Source of the DNA: Lactuca virosa
Lineage: Eukaryota > Streptophyta > Magnoliopsida > Asterales > Asteraceae
Direction: 5' to 3'
Length of the DNA: 64,000 nucleotides
Assembly: GCA_928212115.1 (NCBI GenBank)
Contig: CAKMRJ010003334.1
Location: 24,465,813-24,529,812, forward strand
Shown: positions 21,536 to 32,591 of the stretch, piece by piece
Layout of the letters: every line of letters begins with the position of its first letter
How positions within the stretch are numbered: the stretch's first letter is position 1
Program-made: the position numbers and the translations under genes
The notes under the pieces: generated by a model
What the model was told of the DNA's origin: nothing
The model's input: the letters and a program-made list of their open reading frames with translations, nothing else
Database searches by the model: none

Positions 21536-22319
21536 TGTGACAACCGTAAATTTTTGGTCAAGCGAAAGTCAAACAAAGTCAACAAGTCAAACCGGTCAAC
21601 TCATCTAACCCTTGTGTATTAGGGTTTACATTATGTTTACTATTGTACGATTACCTATCTTAATACAAAGTATCACTTAGAGGTTTCATGTGTTCAGGAA
21701 ATTTAAGCCCTAATCAGGATAAGTGATGTAACGACTCGATAAAACACTATTACATACCTTTCAGGGGGCGTATAACATTCATAACGAGGCTTAACGGGGC
21801 CTACAAACCTTTCATTAAGAGGCTAAACACTAACAAATGTCGCAAATGAAGTCTCTCTAAATCACTCTCTCTCTCTCTATCTCTCTCTCTCTCTGTCCCA
21901 AATCTCTCCCAAATCTCTCTCAAAATCTCTTTTAACTTTTTATGAACACTCGGGGCATCCCGACCCTTAACTTAGTCAAAAACCACTTGAAATGGGAAGA
22001 TTATGTGAAAAACAGCCTTATAGGGCCGAACCCTCTTAAGAACCGAAGCCTCTCTTAGAACCGAACTTCCCTTATGGACCGAACTCCCTTCGGCTAGGAT
22101 CAACCTTCGGTCCGAGTCACTGCATTCGGTTCAGCCTCTCTTCGGTCCAGCTTGCCTTCGTCTCCACCCACTTCGGACCGAAGCTGCTTTCGGTTCTCAA
22201 CCCTTCTTGAACTGAACCTTCGGTTATGACCACGAAACTTCGCAGCTTCGCCTCTTTTTCCCGGTTTTCGACCACTTTCGCCTGTTAAGCTCGTTTTTGA
22301 TGATTTTGACGAGAATTTT
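21536..22319 (+). repeat. Gypsy-A 3' LTR, first part
   Basis: Starts TGTGACAACC directly after the PPT. Bases 22020-22230 are dense in CCGAA / TTCGG words (for example GGACCGAAC, CTTCGGTCCG, TTCGGACCGAAG). A (CT)n stretch lies at 21850-21930. No gene. The LTR is cut here by Gypsy-B and resumes at 32592. Confidence 0.8.
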
Positions 22320-25300
22320 TGTAACATCCCAAAAACACAGTCTGAAAATTACGTTTTAAATCAGTAATAAAACCATATTCATCAACGTCATATAAGAGTC
22401 ATAAACAATGTATCTCAAAGTATCATAACAACTGTCAAATATATCAGAGTATAAACATCCCAGGCTGAACAAATGGTGTGTGCACTGCAATCTTCCCAAG
22501 CTCCTCTTTTAAATACTGAGTACCTGAAACCAAAACTGAAAACCATAAGCACGAAGCTTAGTGAGCTCCCCCAAACTATCACATACCATACAGTAACATA
22601 TAAAACAACTGCTGGGCCTTGCCCACTGCATCGGACCGAAGTCCGGACCTAACCAGGGCCTTGCCCTCTGCATCGGACCGAAGTCCGGAAACTGCATCGA
22701 ACCGAAGTCCGGAACTAACCAGGGCCTTGCCCTCTGCATCGGACCGAAGTCCGGAAACTGCATCGGACCAAAGTCCGGAACTGACTGAACATAGCATAGC
22801 ATAATCACAACTACTAGCATAAACACATATACTGCATACGACATCGGACCGAAGTCCGGAACACATAACACAAGGACATGCTTGAATCAAAAAGACATCA
22901 AGCACACTAAACTACTGCATCAGACTGAAGTCCGGAACTACTGCTAACTAAACGGGCCGGCATTGTGGCCGTAGACCCGTTCCTATTGGAAGGAAACTCA
23001 ACTCACACTGCTGAAGTCCCGTAGACACAATCTCATACGGCTGAAGTCCCGCAGACTCAACCTTAGCTGCTGGATGACCGATTCCCGAACTGTCAACACC
23101 AAAATAACACCCAATTAATAATTGGGTTCCAACTCATACCCATAAGTCCATACTTGGGTAAAAGACTACTTTACCCCTATCTTAGCTTGACTCCAGCCCA
23201 AGGCCCAAACCAAAGGCCCAAAAGTCTAATAATAGACCAAAGCCCAACTATGGCCCAATTTTCTAAATTGGGCCCAACCTCCACATAGTCTTGCCTTAAG
23301 GCCCAATCATTCATTTTTGGTCCAACACTTGACATTCTCATGGTCCAACATCTCATAATCATCAAGGCTCAAACTATAGCCTCTCTATGGCCCAATTTTC
23401 TAAATTGGGCCCAAACCCTCATATGGGCCTTACCCGAAAGTCCATCTAAATATTCTAGTCCATATAATCATTCTTGGATGGCCCATTATTGGCCCAATTA
23501 CCAAAGCCCAATCGAAAGGCCCAACTCAAGGCCCAAGTGAAATTAGGGTTTCACATGAAATGACAATTAGGATTAAGTGTTTCTTACTTAACCCATTAAG
23601 GACTTAATCCATTAAGTCCTTTACTCTACTAGATCAATGATATGGAGAAATTGGGCTTACTACACAATCCAATCTCAATAGCCCAAAAGTGGGTCCAATA
23701 AGTCTAAGGCCCAATTACTCACAATTAGGGTTTTCTAAACCCTAATTAGGGTTTCCACTCAAACATGGCCCAATAGGCCCAAAATTAATCTTTAAGCCCA
23801 TTAGGGTTTTGGCTAGGTCCATTAGGGTTTTGCTTGAGGGGCACCACCCACTACCACCTCGGGTAGTGGTGGTCAATGGCGGCTCGCGGCGGCGGCCACC
23901 ACCTTACGGTGGTGGATATCATTATTTTTATTATTAACCAAAACTAATTACAATTACAATGTTTAATCCAAATATAAACAAACACATACAACTAACACAC
24001 ACACACACAGCCACACCATGGTGGCCGGCGGTGGCGCTTGGCGGCAGCCACCACCTCACGGTGGTGGTGGTGGTTATGATCTTGGGCCAACGCAACACCA
24101 AATGCACTTCAATCATCAATCTAAACGTACCCGAAAGCCCACAGCCACCTGAGATGGTGGCTAACGGTGGCGGAATGGCGGCAAAAGGTGGTGATGAGTT
24201 TTCTTCATTTTTCCTGCCCAAGAATATCAATACAATATTAAATCACGAACTAGGCATGCACACATAGTAAATCACGCACACAGCCACCCTCCCACGGTGG
24301 CTGGTGGTGGCAATAGAGATGGCAGCCACCACCTCACGGTGGTGGCGGTTGCTTTCCGTCCAAAATATTGCTCAACCAACCCCAAAACACGATCAGAAAC
24401 ATTATATACACGAACCAATAAATATCCGGCCACCTCCCAAGTGGCTAGCGCCGCCGGAAACGGCGAGACCAGCGGCCAACAGCCACCGGAGGCAGTTACA
24501 TCGTCGGTCAGGTGAGAGGAAGGAAGAAATGGCAGATGGCGATACTTACCGAGGACCCTCAGGTCACACATGACCCTCTCAGCAGTGAAAACGGCGACTG
24601 CCACCGATCTCGCTGGCTCTCCGAGCTGTCAACGACGTCTCCGACCAGGAGCAGTATCGTGATGGCGTTCCAGTGGCGAGGTGGCTTCGTCTGATCGGAA
24701 AACGAACGAGGAGGGGGGGGGATGGCGGCTGGCGTTAGCGAGAGCCTCCTGGTCGCTCACATCCCGTGCGACGCCGCTCTCCAGTCTTCAGCGGTTCCTA
24801 TGGCCGCACACCACATCATCGGTATCATGGCTGCTGTGGTGGCGCTTCGTCGGCGAGGCTGTTGTGGTAGGGTGGAGTGGCGGTCGAACTCAACACCGGA
24901 GGCGGCGGCTGGAATAACTTCTCATGGTGGCGGCTGCTGGATCGTGTCCTTAGGTTTAGGGTTCTTTGGCTGCACCTGATTAACGAGAGGGTGAAAGAAT
25001 CGGGTTAATCCCGTGACTCCAACCAAACTTCATTGCCACAAATACACTTTTGGTCCCTCCTCCCTATTTTGTTTTCAACATAAATCCAAAATTTACCTTT
25101 TAAACCCTGATCCCATAAATTCCTTTTATAATAGATCCCTAATTATCAATCAGCCCCCTCCGTCTTCATAAATAATTATAACTGAGTCCGGAACTTCCAC
25201 TTTTAACCCTCAACTTCTAAATTATGTTAATTAGCTCTTCGAGACCATCCTTTGTTATATAATTATTTATTTTAGGGCTACATTCGTTCGTTAATTCATT

Positions 25301-25331
25301 TATTTATCTAATAAATAGACGGGGTGTTACA
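22320..25331 (-). repeat. Gypsy-B 3' LTR (3012 bp)
   Basis: Plus-strand ends are TGTAACATCCC and GGGGTGTTACA. It includes the palindrome array (22612-22935), a block full of 'GGCCCAA' words (23160-23800), and a GC-rich part (23840-24960) with GGTGGC-type trinucleotide repeats. Open frames there are by-products of that composition. It is about 130 bp shorter than the other LTR, mainly by two array units. Confidence 0.92.
22612..22935. repeat. CGGACCGAAGTCCG hairpin array in Gypsy-B 3' LTR
   Basis: Seven copies of the motif CGGACCGAAGTCCG (or one-base variants) begin near 22629. The motif is a perfect stem CGGAC / GTCCG with a four-base CGAA loop. Spacers GGGCCTTGCCC(T/A)CTGCAT recur with a period of about 64 bp per two hairpins. 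Confidence 0.92.
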
Positions 25332-27052
25332 ACTCTCCCCCACTTAAATTAGATTTCGTCCTCGAAATCATTCCTTACACGCCCAACCACTCTAGTAACA
25401 TGGTCACCATCCTGAGCACACCCTAGGCTTCCCAGGGTAGCCGTGACCAATCTTCGTAAAGACCTAAAATCCTCAGGTGAACGAATACCTCGCAACAAGA
25501 TTACATGAGCTCTGTCTGAAATGTTGTCTTGAGATGGTCTGAATCCCTAACAGACCACTCTTACTGGATCATTATTTCTGAATCCAGTCCTCTTGTCTCT
25601 TAGCTGCCTACTCATCTCCTGATAACTCAAGGTTCCCACTAGAAAAACAGAATCACAAATCCATTATCCCGGTGATTCACTTATACTTGGCCAATGTTCA
25701 GCTATTTCCACTGTGAGTGACTTGTCATCGTCCATTTCAACCAGCTATTCCGCCCGTACTCGCAACCTGAAGCACCAATGCTAACACTACCCAAACGCTA
25801 AAACTGCCCGGATCACTGTTCCGTCGGAAACAGTATGCTGCCTGAACACTGAACTGCCTGAAACACTGGACTGCTTGGACATTGAACTGCCTGAAACACT
25901 AAACTGCCTGAAACACTGAACTGCCTGAAACATCTTGCTGTTACATGGCTGCTCTCCAACATCTACCGAGACCTACCTGGTCTCAATTTTTCGCCAATGA
26001 TCTGAAATACAGGGTTCCGGCCCGGTTGCGGAGCCAGAGGACTCCCTAACTAGTCGCCTCACACGACTTCTGAACGAAACCCTTCTCTAGAACTAGTTGC
26101 CACTAGTTACCTTGTCACTGTGGCCCTAACAGCCTTTTGATTTAACTGATTGGTTCCATACGTCGAATCCTGACGTCACCAAACCCAAGGCTAAAAGTGA
26201 TTGCTACATGACCATTGGTAGCCTTATGTCATAAATGACCTTAAGCAGTCCACTGCTTCTTTGCTCTCTTCTCTGTAGTGGCGCTTCTACAGTCTTATCA
26301 CTAGCTTAACCAAGTCTAATCCGTCTGGGAAACTCCGAAATCCAATCTGTGGATTTCCATATCCTCACTACTATACCCGAACTGGTGGGTACTACTGTCC
26401 TTCCCGCGTCCTAACAATGCACTCACGCTATCTAATAACCTAGTGAATGTTACGGCTACACCCGTAGACTTACAACACTTTATCACTATCTGCTGCTAGT
26501 GGATGTTATGGCTACTCCCGCAGACTTACAACACTCTAACACTATCTGGCTGCTAGTGAATGCTACAGATACACCCGCACACTTACAACACTCTAACACT
26601 ATCTGGCTGCTAGTGAATGCTACGGCTACACCCGCAGACTTACAACACTCTAACTCTCTCTGTACTGGATCGAACACGCGCTTGTCCCGCACTCAGCTGA
26701 ACTCATGTCCTGACTGGAATTCCCAACCGGATTCCCTAAGGCTTACTAGCAAACATTCCGAGAACGCGATCTCATCATTGGCAAGTTTTTCCGATCTTCC
26801 ATATCACACTCTCCTCGAACCATACAGCCACATGGGTTGTCTCCCTTTCAGACAAGGATGCAAAACTTATCCTAGTCTCAAAACTGCTCCCGCTTCTGGA
26901 TCCTTGGGCGATTCTCCCCCACTTTGATTCAGCTAATGCCTTACAACACACAAAACTGGAAGAATTCCAAATCCTTCTCACCACCCATGACCAATTTGCT
27001 AGAAACCACACTTACCATTGCTAGTGTTTTCAACACCAGCTAATCCAAAAGA
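25332..27052 (-). other. Gypsy-B interior between PPT and RT relic
   Basis: No integrase domain could be recognized, although a bit of the typical integrase tail (an F-E-D-E-I segment) is readable on the minus strand just inside the PPT. There are two tandem arrays: an AACTGCCTGAAACACTG-type unit of about 20 bp at 25836-25935, and a longer one at 26436-26665. Confidence 0.55.
26436..26665. repeat. Tandem array of about 62-bp units, four copies
   Basis: Each unit contains GCTAGTGAATGCTACGGCTA, CACCCGCAGACTTACAACAC and TCTAACACTATCTGG, with point differences. The ORFs on both strands here are products of the repetition. Confidence 0.88.
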
Positions 27053-27420
27053 TCACACAACTTCTAAAAAAATCCGAATAAATCTCTGGTAATAACCCTC
27101 TAGACCCAGGAAGCTCCGAATCTCCATTGGAGACCTCGGAATCTCCCACTGCATCACGGCCTCTAACTTGGCCGGATCGACTAGAATACCCTTCTGATTG
27201 ACAAGGTGCCCAAGAAATTGCACCCCGTGCAACCAGAACTCACAATTGGAGAACCTTGCGAAAATTCTCTCCCTTCTCAAAGTCTCTAGCACCTCCCTCA
27301 GGTGCTTCTCGTGCTACTCCTCAGTCTTGGAATAAACCAAGATGACGCTGTACTTTCCCAATCCCGTAATCTGGGGGATTGCTCTATCACTATTCGCTAA
27401 TGCTTCTCGGTATGCAATTG
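27053..27420 (-). pseudogene. Gypsy-B reverse transcriptase fragment
   Basis: The frame 27053-27292 reads RERIFARFSNCEFWLHGVQF, FLGHLVNQKGILVDPAKLEA and EIRSFLGLEGYYQRFIRIF, the connection after the palm domain of gypsy reverse transcriptase. Upstream, LVYSKTEE and EKHLREVL are readable around a stop, but the catalytic aspartate box just before is not preserved. The rest of RT, RNase H and integrase is missing or unrecognizable, so the interior has a large deletion. Confidence 0.88.
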
Positions 27421-27479
27421 GCATATGACATCTCTTAAAAATACAATTCAGACACAAACGGAGGATAACTCAGGGTTAC

Positions 27480-28451
27480 ACTTACTCAAACCCTTGAAAC
27501 GAAAGGCTCCCTTGTGCAGTTTCCCGCAAATGCTGCACCGAATCTGACCCCGCTGGCCTCTCAGAAGCTGATCTGAAATCTACGGTCTCCTCCCGAGACC
27601 CCTCACTATAAGCAACTGATCTGGTTCCCTCTTCCTAGTGTGCTCTAAGTCAATATCCCGCTCTCGTGCTCTAGAATTCATATCATTCAGGGTCTTGCAC
27701 CCTGAGATACTCATGATCTCCCTGTTATCATTCTACAGTATGTTCTGATAACTTTCCTTCTTCATTTCCTCATCTGCTGCATACTGTGGTACCATATAAG
27801 CTCTTTCTCGAGACTTGGCAGTGATCTCTGCCACAGTCTCAGTCGTCTAGTGGAGATCTAACAACTCTTGCGCCAACTGCTGCGCCTCAATCGCCTGGGC
27901 ACACTCTGCCCAGAATCTGGTTTAAAAGTCATCTAATGACATAACATCAACTGCTTCATCACTCAACTCACTACCAACCTATTCCTATCAATCTCATGCT
28001 CTGTCCCTTAGGAGACAGGAAGTAAGTCGGATCTTGTCTCCTTTCGAGACAACGTCTGGTGCGAAAAGTGTTAGCGACATCTGCCAACCATCTGCTGCTA
28101 ACAATGGGGTCCCTAACCCCCATGACAATCTGACACTTCACAAACTCTGAGTTCCCGAAACATCAATGTACGGGTCTCTATCATGACTGCTATCTCAGTG
28201 CAGAATGCACTCGACCTCTCATCACAAATCTCTACACTGCCCTCCTTGATCACACTGAGGATCACAGGAGTCTGGTCAATGATACTGCGCGTACTCTCAG
28301 ATAGAATGAACTCCCTCATCTGACCATCAAGCTGCCCGGCTACAGAGTCCGAGCCTGATCCCTCGTCGACACCAGAACTACCATCTGGTTTACCACGTAG
28401 CGTCACTATACTCGGTAATATACCATCACTAACACCACAATACTCATCCAA
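27480..28451 (-). pseudogene. Gypsy-B gag relic
   Basis: The frame 28113-28451 contains a GQLDGQMREFILSESTRSII segment, DQTPVILSVIKEGSVEICDE and TRTLMFRELRVCEVSDCHG, resembling the N-terminus of Gag in this plant gypsy group. Downstream, in broken frames, a zinc-knuckle remnant (IRCSICGKLHKGAF) is readable near 27500-27540. Several stops and shifts lie between. The match is from family knowledge, not a search. Confidence 0.7.
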
Positions 28452-29431
28452 ACTCGAGGGATCTCACACACTACAAGTTCCCTAGGTTCATCTCAGCCTT
28501 CCTTGATTCGAGTACGGATCCTCTGCTTTCAGTAGTACGGGCCCATACTACCTTCCACATCTACCCGTACTTTCCTCAAGTACTGCCTCGACTCCACCAA
28601 GTCCCTTCTACTACTACTACTGCTGATCTCATGCTAATCTCATCCTAGGCTTTCCCTAGGGAAATCTCTGACTCCACCCAATCCAGTCCTCAGCTGCTGA
28701 AGGCCTCCTTGTAATGCCAATTAGCCATCACCTGAATACCATCACATGTGACGAGGATCAGATAATCCTTCGAGTAAAAGACTCGTCCCTACAACGGTTA
28801 GACTCAAATGAGAGCTGCGCAATAGGGACAAATCCAGCACTCTGAGATTATTCAACCCTGATCACATGTGACGTGACGTATTCACCTAATGACTAACTCC
28901 CATCACTCTGAGTCCTACAAAGTACGAAGCAAGCAGCATTCAGACACAGGAAACTACTCAAGTAAATCTATCCTCATAACGAGAAACTGTACTAGCATAC
29001 AATGCTAAGCTCATACTATCAGACATAACCTAAACAGGCTATCCTACTGCTGTCTACTCAATACTAGCATGCAATTCTCAATAAGCTGAAACACATATAA
29101 CAGGCACATAAAGCATCCTCCTAGATCCGTAGTCCTATTCTAGCATGCTGTTCTACTTAAACTGGAACTGATAATTATAACATAACATGATCTTGTATGA
29201 TTAATTTGGGAGTACTTACTTGAGCTCGGCTGATTGCATGCACCACACCCTTTTCTCTTTTTCAAAATTCTTTTCGCTTTTTCTAAAACTCTTTTCTTTA
29301 TACTTTTTCTAAAATTGTTTTCTTTTCTCAAAATCCTTTTGTAAACATGGTTTTTCTTTTGAAAACTTCTTACCACTTCCTTAGTTTGAGTTCAGACACA
29401 CCCGAAAGTGTGCCCGAATCTCTCAGACCAA
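28452..29431 (-). other. Gypsy-B leader between PBS and gag
   Basis: No gene. It is C/T-rich on the plus strand, with an A/T-rich (TTTTC)n-like part at 29240-29350 that gives a lysine-rich spurious ORF. Confidence 0.6.
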
Positions 29432-29444
29432 GGCTTTGATACCA
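29432..29444 (-). promoter_or_regulatory. Gypsy-B primer-binding site
   Basis: GGCTTTGATACCA on the plus strand; the complement TGGTATCAAAGCC is an initiator-Met tRNA site with one change from the usual TGGTATCAGAGCC. It lies three bases from the LTR. Confidence 0.9.
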
Positions 29445-29447
29445 ACT

Positions 29448-32400
29448 TGTAACATTCCAAAAACACAGTCTGAAAATTTCATTTTAAATCAGTAATAAAA
29501 CCATATTCATCAACGTCATATAAGAATCATAAACAATGTATCTCAAAATATCATAACAACTGTCAAATATATCAGAGTATAAACATCCCAGGCTGAACAA
29601 ATGGTGTGTGCACTGCAATCTTCCCGAGCTCCTCTTTTAAATACTGAGTACCTGAAACCAAAACTGAAAACCATAAGCACGAAGCTTAGTGAGCTCCCCC
29701 AAACTATCACATACCATACAGTAACATATAAAACAACTATTGGGCCTTGCCCACTGCATCGGACCGAAGTCCGAAACTAACCAGGGCCTTGCCCTCTGCA
29801 TCGGACCGAAGTCCGGAAACTGCATCGGACCGAAGTCCGTAACTAACCCGGGCCTTGCCCTCTGCATCGGACCGAAGTCCGAAAACTTCATCAGACCGAA
29901 GTCCGGAACTAACAAGGGCCTTGCCCTCTGCATCGGACCGAAGTCCAGAAACTGCATCAGACCGAAGTCCGGAACTAACCAGGGCCTTGCCCTCTGCATC
30001 GGACCGAAGTCCGGAAACTGCATCGGACCGAAGTCCGGAACTGACTGAACATAGCATAGCATAATCACAACTACTAGCATAAACACATATACTGCATACG
30101 ACATCGGACCGAAGTCCGGAACACATAACACAAGGACATGCTTGAATCACAAAGACATCAAGCACACTAAACTACTGCATCAGACCGAAGTCCGGAACTA
30201 CTGCTAACTAAACGGGCCGGCATTGTGGCCGTAGACCCGTTCCTACTGGAAGGAAACTCACCTCACACTGCTGAAGTCTCGTAGACACAATCTCATACTG
30301 CTGAAGTCCCGCAGACTCAACCTTAGCTGCTGGATGACAGATTCCCGAACTGTCAACACCAAAATAACACCCAATTAATAATTGGGTTCCAACTCATAAC
30401 CATAAGTCCATACTTGGGTAAAAGACTAATTTACCCCTATCTTAGCTTGACTCCAGCCCAAGGCTCAAACCAAAGGCCCAAAAGTCTAATAATAGACCAA
30501 TGCCCAACTATGGCCCAATTTTCAAAATTGGGCCCAACCTCCACATAGTCTTGCCTTAAGGCCCAATCATTCATTTTTGGTCCAACACTTGACATTCTCA
30601 TGGTCCAACATCTCATAATCATCAAGGCTCAAACTATAGCCTCTCTATGGCCTAATTTTCTAAATTGGGCCCAAACCCTCATATGGGCCTTACCCGAAAG
30701 CCCATCTAAATATTCTAGTCTATATAATCATTCTTGGATGGCCCATTATTGGCCCAATTACCAAAGCCCAATCGAAAGGCCCAACTCAAGGCCCAAGTGA
30801 AATTAGGGTTTCACATGAAATGACAATTAGGGTTAAGTGTTTCTTACTTAACCCATTAAGGACTTAATCCATTAAGTCCTTTACTCTACTAGATCAATGA
30901 TATGGAGAAATTGGGCTTACTACACAATCCAATCTCAATAGCCCAAAAGTGGGTCCAATAAGTCTAAGGCCCAATTACTCACAATTAGGGTTTTCTAAAC
31001 CCTAATTAGGGTTTCCACTCAAACATGGCCCAATATGCCCAAAATTAATATTTAAGCCCATTAGGGTTTTGGCTAGGTCCATTAGGGTTTTGCTTGAGGG
31101 GCACCACCCACCACCACCTCGGGTAGTGGTGGTCAATGGCGGCTCGCGGCGGCGGCCACCACCTTACGGTGGTGGATATCATTATTTTTATTATTAACCA
31201 AAACTAATTACAATTACAATGTTTAATCCAAATATAAACAAACACACACAAATACACACACACACACACAACCACACCATGGTGGCCGGCGGTGGCGCTT
31301 GGCGGCAGCCACCACCTCACGGTGGTGGTGGTTATGATCTTGGGCCAACGCAACACCAAATGCACTTCAATCATCAATCTAAACGCACCCGAAAGCCCAC
31401 AACCACCTGAGATGGTGGCTAACGGTGGCGGAATGGCGGCAGAAGGTGGTGATGAGTTTTCTTCATTTCTCCTGCCCAAGAATATCAATACAATATTAAA
31501 TCACGAACTAGGCATGCACACATAGTAAATCACGCACACAGCCACCCTCCCACGGTGGCTGGTGGTGGCAATAGAGATGGCAGCCACCACCTCACGGTGG
31601 TGGCGGTTGCTTTCCGTCCAAAATATTGCTCAACCAACCCCAAAACACGATCAGAAACATTATATACACGAACCAATAAATATCCGGCCACCTCCCAAGT
31701 GGCTAGCGCCGCCGGAAACGGCGAGACCAGCGGCCAACAGCCATCAGAGGCAGTTACATCGTCGATCAGGTGAGAGGAAGGAAGAAATGGCAGATGGCGA
31801 TACTTACCGAGGACCCTCAGGTCACACATGACCCTCTCAGCAGTGAAAACGGCGACTGCCACCGATCTCGCTGGCTCTCCGAGCTGTCAACGACGTCTCC
31901 GACCAGCAGCAGTATCGTGATGGCGTTCCAGTGGCGAGGTGGCTTTGTCTGATCGGAAAACAAACGAGGAGGGGGGGGGGGATGGCGGCTGGCGTTAGCA
32001 AGAGCCTCCTGGTCGCTCACATCCCGTGCGACGCCGCTCCCCAGTCTTCAGCGGTTCCTATGGCCGCACACCACATCATCGGTATCATGGCTGTTGTGGT
32101 GGCGCTTCGTCGGCGAGGTTGTTGTGGTAGGGTGGAGTGGCGGTCGAACTCAACACCGGAGGCGGCGGCTGGAATAACTTCTCATGGTGGCGGCTGCTGG
32201 ATCGTGTCCTTAGGTTTAGGGTTCTTTGGCTGCACCTGATTAACGAGAGGGTGAAAGAATCGGGTTAATCCCGTGACTCCAACCAAATTTCATTGCCACA
32301 AATACACTTTTGGTCCCTCCTCCCTATTTTGTTTTCAACATAAATCCAAAATTTACCTTTTAAACCCTGATCCCATAAATTCCTTTTATAATAGATCCCT

Positions 32401-32591
32401 AATTATCAATCAGCCCCCTCCGTCTTCATAAATAATTATAACTGAGTCCGGAACTTCCACTTTTAACCCTCAACTTCTAAATTATGCTAATTAGCTCTTC
32501 GAGACCATCCTTTGTTATATAATTATTTATTTTAGGGCTACATTCGTTCGTTAATTCATTTATTTATCTAATAAATAGACAGGGTGTTACA
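29448..32591 (-). repeat. Gypsy-B 5' LTR (3144 bp)
   Basis: Collinear and nearly identical to 22320-25331. Plus-strand ends are TGTAACATTCC and AGGGTGTTACA. The high identity indicates a recent insertion. The hairpin array (29750-30195) has two more 64-bp units than the 3' LTR. Confidence 0.93.
29750..30195. repeat. CGGACCGAAGTCCG hairpin array in Gypsy-B 5' LTR
   Basis: Eleven copies of the hairpin motif, nine of them in the tight array 29757-30042 and two outliers near 30103 and 30180. Several copies carry single changes (CAGACCGAAGTCCG, CGGACCGAAGTCCA). The translated ORFs with repeated SGLRSDAVSGLRSDAEGKA come from this array and are not proteins. Confidence 0.92.

Larger units (their letters stand above)
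22320..32591 (-). mobile_element. Gypsy-B: complete-length gypsy element with degenerate interior
   Basis: Two long LTRs (22320-25331 and 29448-32591) flank a 4.1-kb interior with a PPT at the left (complement of ACTCTCCCCCACTTA, 25332-25346) and a PBS at the right (29432-29444), so it is transcribed on the minus strand. The outer bases AATTTT (22314-22319) and AATTTT (32592-32597) match perfectly and fit a 5-bp target duplication with one ambiguous base. It interrupts the LTR of Gypsy-A. Only pieces of gag and reverse transcriptase are recognizable, so it is non-autonomous now. Confidence 0.92.

Noticed and set aside
24272..24979. ORFs up to 110 residues on both strands, repeated at 31530-32239
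   Set aside because: They are GC-rich trinucleotide (GGTGGC) sequence within the two Gypsy-B LTRs; overlapping frames on both strands, no domain.
29637..30165. 164- and 142-residue ORFs with repeated PDFGPMQRARPWL or SGLRSDAEGKA units
   Set aside because: They are products of the CGGACCGAAGTCCG array, which is open on several frames of both strands because the unit length pattern keeps frames open. They lie in an LTR.
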